DNA of 64,000 nt from Gammaproteobacteria bacterium (GTDB lineage Bacteria; Pseudomonadota; Gammaproteobacteria; Eutrophobiales; Eutrophobiaceae), in contig WLWS01000001.1 of the NCBI GenBank assembly GCA_012103475.1, positions 62,001-126,000 of the forward strand, given 5' to 3'. Below the pieces are notes generated by a model. The model had not been told where the DNA came from, made no database searches, and saw nothing but the letters and a program-made list of their open reading frames with translations. Made by a program: the position numbers and the translations under genes. Below, one piece after another: positions 28,285-37,208 of this stretch. Each line of letters opens with the position of its first letter. The stretch's first letter is position 1.

Positions 28285-30309
28285 TTATTCCTGTATGCGT
28301 CTGATGTGTAGATTTCCGAATTTATCAGTTGCTGCCTGCCAGCCAGGAGACAACACGGTCGTGGAACCGTACTCCTGAATAACGGCCGGACCTAAGACAT
28401 CGGAATCTGTTGTTAGTTGTGCCCGCTGATAAACGCTGCACTTATGAAAGCTGCCGTCAAAATAAATTTCTCGTGAATCGCCGGATTCGTCTTCACCGTC
28501 GCTCACGGGTGCCGGTACCGGTTTGTCCACAATGCCGGATGCGATAACACGCAGGTAGACCAGCTCAATCGGCTTCTCTCTGCGGTTATAGCCATAGACA
28601 TTTTCGTAACGTTCGTTGAATCTGCTTTCCAGATCTTTCAGGCTGACGTTCTCATCAATCGGTACCTCCAGCTGGAAAGACTGCCCTGAATAACGCATGT
28701 CTGCGCTGCAGCGAATGTCAATACGATCCTCTGCCAGCCCTTCATCACGCAATTGCTGTCTGCCTTCGACTTCCATTTCTTTTATCAGTTTGTGGATGAC
28801 GTTTATATCCGCATCCTCAAACTCAGTGACATAAGTACGTACATGATCATGCTGTAGATCGGTGGTGAGCAAGCCGGTCGCACAGGCGTTACCTGGATTG
28901 GCCGGAATCAAAATGTGATCAATGCCAAGTTCTTCAGCAACCGAGACCACGTGCATAGGCCCGGCACCACCCATCGGCATCAGGGCAAAGTCACGAGGAT
29001 CTAAGCCGCGCTCTACTGAAACCGTACGTACAGCACCGGCCATATTGTTGTTGCAAATTTTCAATATGCCTTCGGCGACTCGATAAGGATCATCAATACC
29101 AATTTTCCTGCCCAAACCCTTAATTGCTTTTTCCGCGAGTTTCTTATCAAACTGCATCGCGCCACCCAGCGCGGAAGACTCTCCTATGCGTCCAAGCAAG
29201 AGGTTCGCATCGGTGACGGTTGGTTCCGTGCCACCGCGCTGATAGCAGGCGGGTCCTGGCATGGCACCGGCGCTACGAGGCCCCACTTTGAGACTGCTGT
29301 CCTTATCTATCCAGGCAACACTGCCACCACCTGCACCAATCGCAATAATGTCCAGCTGCGGAGTCTTGATCACGGTACCTGCAAACTGACGCTCGTGGGT
29401 AACAATCGGGTTTAAATCCTGAATCAAACTGATATCAGTACTGGTTCCACCCATGTCGTAGGTAATAACATTGTTTACTTTTGCGTAATTACCTATGTGT
29501 ACTGCAGCGCGTATGCCTGCCGCCGGCCCGGAAAGTAAAAAACGTACCGGTTGTGACGGTGCTGCAGCTTCGGTGAGAATGCCTCCGTTGGACGTCATAT
29601 AAAACAATTCACCGGCGTAACCTGCATCGCGCAGCGTTTTGCTGAGTTTCACCAGATAACGGCTGACGGAAGAATCTACATAGGCATTCAATACAGTAGT
29701 TGCCCAGCGTTCAAACTCACGAAACTCCGGCGATACTTTCATCGATTCGGAAACACCTACATTGGGCAGCGCCTTTTTGATGCGTTCGCCGATGTAATGT
29801 TCGTGTTCCGCATTGGCGTATGAATTCAACAAGCAAACCGCCACCGACTCAATCCCGTCTGCCTTGATTTTTCCAATAATGGAATCGAGCTCCTCATCAT
29901 CAACGGCAACCAGAGTTTCACCATTCGGACCGATACGCTCAGTAATTTCGTAACGTAGATTACGTGGAATAAAAGGCGCCGGTCGCTGATAGTGACGATT
30001 AAAAATAACGTTGTCGGCGTAGACTCTCAATTGACCGATTTCAACAATATCGCGGTGTCCTTTTGTTACGACCACTGCGGCACTATTACTACCTCTTTCC
30101 AACACCGCATTGGTAGCGATGGTTGTGCCATGTACTATTCGGGAAACTTTTGTCAGATCTACATTGAGTTCCTGCAGACCGTTCATGAATGCTCTGGTCG
30201 GATCGTCCGGCGTTGATGCCGTCTTTGCGACTTGCAGGGCATTATTGTCATCATCGAACACTACGAAGTCGGTGAAGGTCCCACCTGTGTCTACGCCTAT
30301 ATTAAGCAT
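28285..30309 (-). CDS. Hydantoinase/oxoprolinase family protein (HyuA-like)
   Basis: 674 aa; IGVDTGGTFTDFVVFDD, HGTTIATNAVLERGS, VITYDMGGTSTDISL. Confidence 0.93.
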   Translation of the reverse strand: MLNIGVDTGGTFTDFVVFDDDNNALQVAKTASTPDDPTRAFMNGLQELNVDLTKVSRIVHGTTIATNAVLERGSNSAAVVVTKGHRDIVEIGQLRVYADNVIFNRHYQRPAPFIPRNLRYEITERIGPNGETLVAVDDEELDSIIGKIKADGIESVAVCLLNSYANAEHEHYIGERIKKALPNVGVSESMKVSPEFREFERWATTVLNAYVDSSVSRYLVKLSKTLRDAGYAGELFYMTSNGGILTEAAAPSQPVRFLLSGPAAGIRAAVHIGNYAKVNNVITYDMGGTSTDISLIQDLNPIVTHERQFAGTVIKTPQLDIIAIGAGGGSVAWIDKDSSLKVGPRSAGAMPGPACYQRGGTEPTVTDANLLLGRIGESSALGGAMQFDKKLAEKAIKGLGRKIGIDDPYRVAEGILKICNNNMAGAVRTVSVERGLDPRDFALMPMGGAGPMHVVSVAEELGIDHILIPANPGNACATGLLTTDLQHDHVRTYVTEFEDADINVIHKLIKEMEVEGRQQLRDEGLAEDRIDIRCSADMRYSGQSFQLEVPIDENVSLKDLESRFNERYENVYGYNRREKPIELVYLRVIASGIVDKPVPAPVSDGEDESGDSREIYFDGSFHKCSVYQRAQLTTDSDVLGPAVIQEYGSTTVLSPGWQAATDKFGNLHIRRIQE

Positions 30310-30406
30310 GACTTCTCCTGTAAATACTGCTCATGTTTGTGATATTGAGCCTGCACGGTTCCTGAGCCGACTCGAGTAATATTCTGTCGCTTAAATGTAG
30401 CTGCGA

Positions 30407-30444
30407 CTATCCGCCAGCGGGGTCTTTACTAGCCGAAATTTCCA
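30407..30444 (-). promoter_or_regulatory. Site A of XylS-like direct-repeat motif, upstream of hyuA
   Basis: Minus strand TGGAAATTTCGGCTAG-N15-CGGATAG. Confidence 0.7.
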
Positions 30445-30457
30445 GACTCAAATCAAC

Positions 30458-31060
30458 CTAGCTAGTAGCGTCGTGCTTACCGAGTTGCCAACCACTGTCT
30501 TTGAGTACCGTCTCACCGGTTTGCCTGGGTGGTCGTTCAAGCTCGGTACCCATGGTGTCGTTCCAGCGGTTAAAAAAACCCATCATTGAGACAAGCGAAA
30601 TAATCTGCACAATCTGGTTTTCGTTATAATGCTGTTTTAATTCTTCAAACTGTGCATCGCTAACATCACTCGGACATCTGCCCGCGCCAACAGCAACCCG
30701 TAATGCGGCACGCTCTGCTTCAGAAAAATGCTCGGAACTTTCAAAGTCCTTTATCGCCTGAAGTTTCTCGTCCGGTACGCCAAAACGACCTGCCGTAAAG
30801 GCAGTATGCGCAACGCAGTATTGACAACCGTAAGAACGTGAACAGGCATAGCAAACTAGCCAACGTAAATGCTCACCCACCTCCTTTGAGCTCTCCAGAA
30901 CCGAATTACATAAGTCCAGTGCAGCAGTCATGATCGGCGGTACTCTGGCCATGGTCAGCCAGTCATTACATTCGAATCCAAGCAGTTCATTGAGTTTTTC
31001 AATCAACTCCTGATGTTCAGGTGCGAGCACTTCAATTGATAATGGTTCAAGCCGGGGCAT
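30458..31060 (-). CDS. Carboxymuconolactone decarboxylase/AhpD-like protein 1
   Basis: 200 aa; CQYCVAH redox motif; similar to 33588-34190 and 34214-34813. Confidence 0.85.
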   Translation of the reverse strand: MPRLEPLSIEVLAPEHQELIEKLNELLGFECNDWLTMARVPPIMTAALDLCNSVLESSKEVGEHLRWLVCYACSRSYGCQYCVAHTAFTAGRFGVPDEKLQAIKDFESSEHFSEAERAALRVAVGAGRCPSDVSDAQFEELKQHYNENQIVQIISLVSMMGFFNRWNDTMGTELERPPRQTGETVLKDSGWQLGKHDATS

Positions 31061-31124
31061 AAACGTGAATCTCCTTTGTTAGCTTCTTACATTTAAGTGG
31101 GGTGGATTTGGCTTGGTTGTACGT

Positions 31125-33445
31125 TCAGAAAAATGAACGTCTTAAATTCAAGCTCCACTCTCTACCGCGGTCGCGAATCACTTCAGAGATGCCAAGATTT
31201 GCAGTGGGGCCATTCTGCTCTGAGTATCCCGCTGAAATATAGCGTTCATTAGTCAGGTTTCGACCTTGCGCTGAAAACATCCACTTACCGTCGTTACTTT
31301 CAAACGTGACTCCGAGATTAACCAGAGAAAAAGCATCCTGCGCTGTGGTACTGGAATTAATTGCGTTACTGAAGTAGGAAGCGCGATAGGTCAGGTCCAC
31401 TCTGGGCGTGATGGTGCCGATATCCGCCCAGTCCCAGGTATAGGCCAGAGCCGCAGTACCAGACCATTCAGGTGTCTTCACCAGCTTATTGTTAATACCT
31501 AAACCGGTTCCCGGATCAACTTCTGTGTATTCACCATCAATGTAACCAACGCCACCTTCAATCAGCCAGTTTTCCGCTGGCACTGCCTGCAGGTCGAGTT
31601 CAAACCCCTTTACTTCGGCGGCGCCCGCATTTTGCACCAATGGTGCAACGGAGTTTGCCTGAGATACTATCTGCAAATCTTCATAGTCACTGAAAAAGAA
31701 AGCACCGTTTAAACGTACACGGTTATCAAAGCCCTGCCATTTGAAACCCGCTTCGTAGACCGTAACAAACTCAGGTTGAAATGAGGGTGCAGCTGCCAAT
31801 GGCGGGAAGACTCGTTGGGTAAAGCCACCGCTCTTGAAACCTTCTGAATAGGTAAAATAAGTGAGCAGGTCTTCAGTCCACTGATAACCGATGCTGGCCA
31901 TCGGATCGAGTTCCTGAACAGAGATTTTCGCTTCGGTATTGGGAAGCAGCAGAAATCCGGGTGGTGGTATCGGTGGTACCAGACCGGGGCCGAATCCAAG
32001 CAGGAAGGGAGGTACCGAAGCATTGTTATTGGCAATGATAAATTGATCCGGCGTAAAACGCTTGGTGTCGTCGGTATAACGTAAACCAAGGGTAATGCTC
32101 AATTTATCATTAAAGTCATAAGTACCCTGAGCAAAGAATGCCAGACTGTCGTTTTCTACCGCGCCGCCTGACTGAAAATCGACTGGTGAAAAAGTCACAC
32201 GCTCAAGATAAGCACCCTCTTCTTCAAAATAATAAGCTCCCAGTATCCAGTTCAATTTGTCATCAAAGGAAGTCCCCAGCAACTGAATTTCCTGAGTGAA
32301 TTGCTCATGCGTCGAATCAGATAAGACCTGCGCAATCGTCAGTGGTGAATGGTCTTCGTCAAGACTGAATTCACTGTCTGTATCTCGATAAGAGGTAATT
32401 GATTTAACCGTGAGATTACTATTCACTTCCCACTCAATAGTTCCGGCCAGACCCAACACATCAAGCTCATCCTTGGCTGGCACTGTGCCAAATTCAGTAT
32501 CTCTGTCAGACGGTACCCATTGTCCATTGAAGCAAGCGGGGTTGGTACTGTCGGTGCTACCGGTACCAAATGGCGGTGGTACGAAGCAACCATCAGTCGG
32601 TGGTCTGAGAAAAGCATTGTGAAACTGTGGAAAAGCTGCATTGGCTTGCACATCAACCTGTGTAAACGGCGCGCCATTGGTATCACTGCGGTAACATCGA
32701 CGGCGAAATCGACGGTAACAGAATCAGACACTAACCAACGTAAAGCGACATTACCCGCCAGCATATCGTCATCACCAAGATCAGTGCCGTCCGGTCGAAT
32801 CACATATCCATCGCGGTTTTTTGAGATTACCGTTCCCTTGGCAAAAAGATTTTCTGTTATGCCACCGTTCAACGTAAACTTGCCGTTTATCATGTCGTCG
32901 GAACCGTAAGTCAGACTGGCATCAGCACGAAACTCTTCATTCGGCTTTTTGGTTGTAATATTGATGGCGCCGCCAATCGTATTGCGACCAAACAGCGTGC
33001 CCTGTGGTCCGCGCAATACTTCTATTCGTTCGACATCCACCAGATCCAGTGAACCACCCACAGAGCGGGCCAGATACACGCCATCTACATAGGTACCGAC
33101 ACCCAGATCAATGGTTGGGATCGCAGCATCCTGTCCAATACCTCGTATATAAACAATCGCAGCATTGTTGCTACCGCCGATAGTGGCTGCCTTATCAAAG
33201 GTCATATTCGGAGTGAAGCTACCAATCTCAGAGAGATTATCGATTCCCCTTTTTTCCAGACCATCAGCTGTGAAGGCCTGTATGGATATTGGCGTGTCCT
33301 GCAGGCTTTCCTCTCGCTTTCGAGCGGTAACGATGATTTCTTCGATAACTTGTGCCTGTACGCTAACAAATGGTATTGGACACATGGCTATGCTCATGCA
33401 GACCCAGATAATTCGGCTAAATTTAGTATGTAATGGATTCGCCAT
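31125..33445 (-). pseudogene. TonB-dependent receptor interrupted by a 1-nt frameshift near 32687-32692
   Basis: ORF 32423-33445 has signal peptide and plug (VIEEIIVTARKREESLQDTPISIQ, VEVLRGPQGTLFGRNTIGGAI); ORF 31125-32651 has barrel and C-terminus; adding one C (gttac[c]cgcagt) restores DVTRSDTNGAPFTQVDVQANAAFPQF. Confidence 0.88.
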
Positions 33446-33528
33446 TGTCAGATTCCCCTGTGGCTAGTGATAAATGATGCAGAAATTCTATTTGCAACTG
33501 TCTTTTTATAACGCCGGGCAAAAAGCGG

Positions 33529-33566
33529 CTATCCGCCTTTGCCACTGGAAGTAGCCGTTTTTTCCG
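33529..33566 (-). promoter_or_regulatory. Site B of XylS-like direct-repeat motif, upstream of TBDR
   Basis: Minus strand CGGAAAAAACGGCTAC-N15-CGGATAG. Confidence 0.7.
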
Positions 33567-33587
33567 TTGCTCAGATTATTGAGTACT

Positions 33588-34190
33588 TCAGGCGTCGTGC
33601 TTGCCAGCCTGCCAGTTATCTTCAGACAGGTAGCTTTTACATAAAGCCAGGGGAGTCGGTTCGATGGTTGCCGCAACTGCACTATTGAAACGATTAAAAA
33701 CGCCAAACTGACAAATGATGAAGAGTGCTTCTGTGATTTCTTCCTCGCTGAAATGCTTTCTCATCTCGGTGTAATCATCGGCTTCGACAGCGCTGGGCGT
33801 CTGTCCTGCCTTAAATGCAAAAGAAAGCGCTGCGCGTTCACTCGGCTCAAAAAGAGGGTTTGTTTCAAACTCCCAGACCGCTGCTATTTTTTCACCGCTT
33901 ATGCCCAAATCGTGAGCACGGTTAACGTTATGTGAGGCGCAATACTCACAGCCTGCGGCAGAACTGGTAATCAAACCGATAAGGTAAAGCAAAGGTTCTG
34001 GCAGTAAAGGCCTGGCATAGAGCGTTTTCACAAAATCAATCAGGGCCTTGGTCGAACGCGGTTTGCGGGCCATAGTCAATTCAGTATTCGGAACGAAACC
34101 GAGGAAATTGATTAAATCCTGATAGGTTGGTTCCAGCTCAGGCGTGTCTTCGCGCTTCAGCGGTTTTAAGTAAGGTCCTTTCTTTAGCAT
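33588..34190 (-). CDS. Carboxymuconolactone decarboxylase/AhpD-like protein 2
   Basis: 200 aa; CEYCASH motif. Confidence 0.85.
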   Translation of the reverse strand: MLKKGPYLKPLKREDTPELEPTYQDLINFLGFVPNTELTMARKPRSTKALIDFVKTLYARPLLPEPLLYLIGLITSSAAGCEYCASHNVNRAHDLGISGEKIAAVWEFETNPLFEPSERAALSFAFKAGQTPSAVEADDYTEMRKHFSEEEITEALFIICQFGVFNRFNSAVAATIEPTPLALCKSYLSEDNWQAGKHDA

Positions 34191-34213
34191 TTTTCTTTCC
34201 TCTGGCAGAATTT

Positions 34214-34813
34214 TCAGGTGTGTTTGCCAATCTGCCAGTGTTGCTCCGGCAGTGTTACTTCTGAAAAGGCACGTGGTTTTTGTTCAAGCTGAGTGGCAAC
34301 GCTATCGTTCCAACGATTGAAGAATCCCATTTGACAAACCACCAGCAGAATTTCGCAGACTTCAGTCTCACTAAAATGCTTTTGCATATGGTCGTAGTCA
34401 CTCTGCTCTAAAGCGCTCGGGCTTTGTGCTGCCTTAAAGGCGAAATCCAGAGCAGCGCGTTCTTTCTCATCAAACAAAGGACTACTCGCATAGTCCCAGA
34501 CCGCCGCAATCTTCTGTGTATCAATGCCGGCATCATTACAGTTATTCGCGCTGTGTGCGGTACAGTATCGACAGCCGGACACCGCGCTGGCGACCACAGT
34601 TATAAGTTGAATCAATTGTGTTGAAATCGTTGCTTCCTGAATTACCGTAATGGCAAATTCGATGTAGGCTTTTGTTGCCTGCGGCAGGCGCGCCATAGTC
34701 AGGACATCATTTGCTGAAAAACCGAGATACTCTTCCGTCACTTGAAAGATTGATTCCAGTTCCGGTACGTCTTCTCGTTTCAGGGGCGTAAGGTATGGTC
34801 CATTAGTTGTCAT
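34214..34813 (-). CDS. Carboxymuconolactone decarboxylase/AhpD-like protein 3
   Basis: 199 aa; CRYCTAH motif. Confidence 0.85.
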   Translation of the reverse strand: MTTNGPYLTPLKREDVPELESIFQVTEEYLGFSANDVLTMARLPQATKAYIEFAITVIQEATISTQLIQLITVVASAVSGCRYCTAHSANNCNDAGIDTQKIAAVWDYASSPLFDEKERAALDFAFKAAQSPSALEQSDYDHMQKHFSETEVCEILLVVCQMGFFNRWNDSVATQLEQKPRAFSEVTLPEQHWQIGKHT

Positions 34814-34874
34814 CTGCTATTCAGCTCTGCCAGGAAATTATCTGCCAATTCTGAATGCGACAGTGTTTACACGG

Positions 34875-34911
34875 CTATCCGAGAATACCGTTCATCTATC
34901 CGATAATTCCA
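34875..34911 (-). promoter_or_regulatory. Site C of XylS-like direct-repeat motif, upstream of CMD-like 3/2
   Basis: Minus strand TGGAATTATCGGATAG-N14-CGGATAG. Confidence 0.7.
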
Positions 34912-34949
34912 TATAAGAAGAGAATTTGCCGAAGGCCGGCGAACTCTGT

Positions 34950-35978
34950 TTATTGAATCTTACGCGCTAAGGTTTCTGAAGGGAGTTCGCCATACTGGTT
35001 TTTGTAATAGCTAGCGAAACGGCTGAAGTGATTAAAACCACAGTCCATGGCGACAGTTGTCACCGAGACAGATGTTAATTTTGCTGTGCTAAGAATATCG
35101 TGGGCCAGACGCAGGCGTTCCTGCCTCAGGTATTCCATAGGTGTTACCCCATAGTGCTTTTTGAACTCGGTATAAAGTGAGGTTCGCGCCATACCGGAGG
35201 CACCCACCACGTCTTCAAGACAAATATCTTCCCTGGCATGCTGTTTTAGGAAATTGGCGGTTTGCTTACAGGCTGCTGAGGGTCGGGCATCCGATTCCTC
35301 GGAGAGCAAAGCACTGTAATTGTTCGGCACACGCAATAACACCATCGATGCCAGCAAGGTTTCAAGCTCACGACCAACCGCATCGAAAGTGATGTGCGTA
35401 GCATGTTGCTGGCATTCACCCCAGAGCTGCATCACCAGATTACGCACAGGTTCAGAACCGCCTGTCAAAGCCTGAGGGTGCGGCTCAAAAGTCACCGGAG
35501 CATGCGGAATTCTGCCAAGATGATTCGCAAGCGCACTGTCTATAGCACTTTTCGTCAGACTGACGCTGATATTGCGATAGTCACTGGATGCTTCCAGCGT
35601 CACCGGGCGATTAGGGTTAATAATGGTGACCGTATCCCGATCTCCTTCAATTCGACGAGCATCCGAGGTAATTGCGTAGTCACCACCAAGCGGAAACATG
35701 ACACAGTAATTGCCTGCAGCAAATTCACCAATATCGTTACGCAGCTCCGCGCCATAGGCGAGTTCATTAATACAAATGTCCCGCAACCAGACGAAGCTGT
35801 GTTCAAAGGAAATCTCGCGACGCGTACTGTTTGGCACGATCTGATGCGGCCCGAATAAACTGGAGATACGCTTGATGGCGACATCTACGTTAGTAGTTCT
35901 AAAGTGTGTAATACCGCCAGAACGACTCATGGTCTCGGAAGTACTGGCCATATTATTTGACGCCATGCTTATCGACAT
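34950..35978 (-). CDS. AraC/XylS-family regulator
   Basis: 342 aa; C-terminal double HTH DICLEDVVGASGMARTSLYTEFKKHYGVTPMEYLRQERLRLAHDIL...DCGFNHFSRFASYYKNQYGELPSE. Confidence 0.93.
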   Translation of the reverse strand: MSISMASNNMASTSETMSRSGGITHFRTTNVDVAIKRISSLFGPHQIVPNSTRREISFEHSFVWLRDICINELAYGAELRNDIGEFAAGNYCVMFPLGGDYAITSDARRIEGDRDTVTIINPNRPVTLEASSDYRNISVSLTKSAIDSALANHLGRIPHAPVTFEPHPQALTGGSEPVRNLVMQLWGECQQHATHITFDAVGRELETLLASMVLLRVPNNYSALLSEESDARPSAACKQTANFLKQHAREDICLEDVVGASGMARTSLYTEFKKHYGVTPMEYLRQERLRLAHDILSTAKLTSVSVTTVAMDCGFNHFSRFASYYKNQYGELPSETLARKIQ

Positions 35979-36130
35979 AATTACCTACCAATGCGGCTTG
36001 CTGTTGCTTTGCTGACTCGACTTTGAGTCTGCGCGCGCCAAATCCCGAAGTCAAGCTGTTACAGATCAATTAGAACACCCTAAGTGTCTGTATCTATAGA
36101 CTTTATTCGCCCCATTTTGGTGCTCATTCA

Positions 36131-37111
36131 TCAACTGGAGCCTGATTCCACTACTTTGAACAAAGGCTCGTTAATGCGTCTGAGCATATTGCGCAGCATG
36201 TCCTTTAATTGTCGGCGCTCAGCAGCCGAATAATCCACCATCACACTGGCTTCATGTGCAGTCGCTGCTGCCATCAAAGGAATCAGTTTATTCATGCCAG
36301 TCTCTTCGACAAACAACTTCACGGCTTTCACATGATCTGATTCGATTCGAATCCAGCCTTTGTTCTGCATCTCCGACACAATTTCTTCAAGCTTAGTACG
36401 ATCAACAAGAGTCAATGTTGATAGCTCTTCGTAATCCACAGCAACATATTCACTTACGCAGCTAAGTATGCGCCACTCAAAGCGACTCACCTTTTGCTTA
36501 TCCAGCTCCGCCTGAAACTGTTTTTCAAAGGCGTTAGCTGTCTGTGATAAAAGATAATCCAGATAGTCCTGGACAAAGGATTTGCTTGTAGTCTCAGCAC
36601 TATCCGCTTTTGCCGCAGGGTGACGTTCAGATACTGCGTATTGCCCCTGATGATAGAGCAAACCGCTACGATCTGTTGTCTGAAAATCAACTACTTCACC
36701 GACAAATATCAAATGATCACCACCTTCGTAAGTGAAACGTTTTTGACATTGAAAATACGCAGCGCAATCCGGAATCAGGGGAATACTGCCGACGCCTGTA
36801 TCGCAATTCAAATCAGCAAATTTATTCTCCACCCCAGGTCTGGCAAAATGATTTGAGAGTTCAATCTGATCGTCAGCAAGAATATTCACAATGAAGTAAT
36901 CACTGTTTTCATAGGTCGATAAGGTACCGCTATTGCGATTCAGGCTCCACAGTATCAGAGGTGGGTTCAAAGAAACGGAGTTGAAACTGTTTGCTGTTAC
37001 GCCGACACAGCCTTCGTTCTTATCGGCTGCGGTGATGATTGTCACCCCGGTGGCAAAGTGTCCGAGTGCGTGGCGGAAGGCCGTGGCATCAAAAGCTTTT
37101 TCAGTGTCCAT
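36131..37111 (-). CDS. Flavin reductase (HpaC-like) fused to C-terminal MarR-like winged-helix domain
   Basis: N-terminal FRHALGHFATGVTIITAAD...GVTANSFNSVSLNPPLILWSL; C-terminal KVSRFEWRILSCVSEYVAVDYEELSTLTLVDRTKLEEIVSEMQNKGWIRIE. Confidence 0.85.
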   Translation of the reverse strand: MDTEKAFDATAFRHALGHFATGVTIITAADKNEGCVGVTANSFNSVSLNPPLILWSLNRNSGTLSTYENSDYFIVNILADDQIELSNHFARPGVENKFADLNCDTGVGSIPLIPDCAAYFQCQKRFTYEGGDHLIFVGEVVDFQTTDRSGLLYHQGQYAVSERHPAAKADSAETTSKSFVQDYLDYLLSQTANAFEKQFQAELDKQKVSRFEWRILSCVSEYVAVDYEELSTLTLVDRTKLEEIVSEMQNKGWIRIESDHVKAVKLFVEETGMNKLIPLMAAATAHEASVMVDYSAAERRQLKDMLRNMLRRINEPLFKVVESGSS

Positions 37112-37142
37112 CTAATTATTATATGGAGCACCTCAGGCAGCT

Positions 37143-37179
37143 CTATCCACCTCTGCCAGACGACTATCCGTTTTTTCCG
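37143..37179 (-). promoter_or_regulatory. Site D of XylS-like direct-repeat motif, upstream of flavin reductase
   Basis: Minus strand CGGAAAAAACGGATAG-N14-TGGATAG. Confidence 0.7.
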
Positions 37180-37208
37180 CAAAGACCGGAACGCTGCCGA
37201 TTCAGAAT

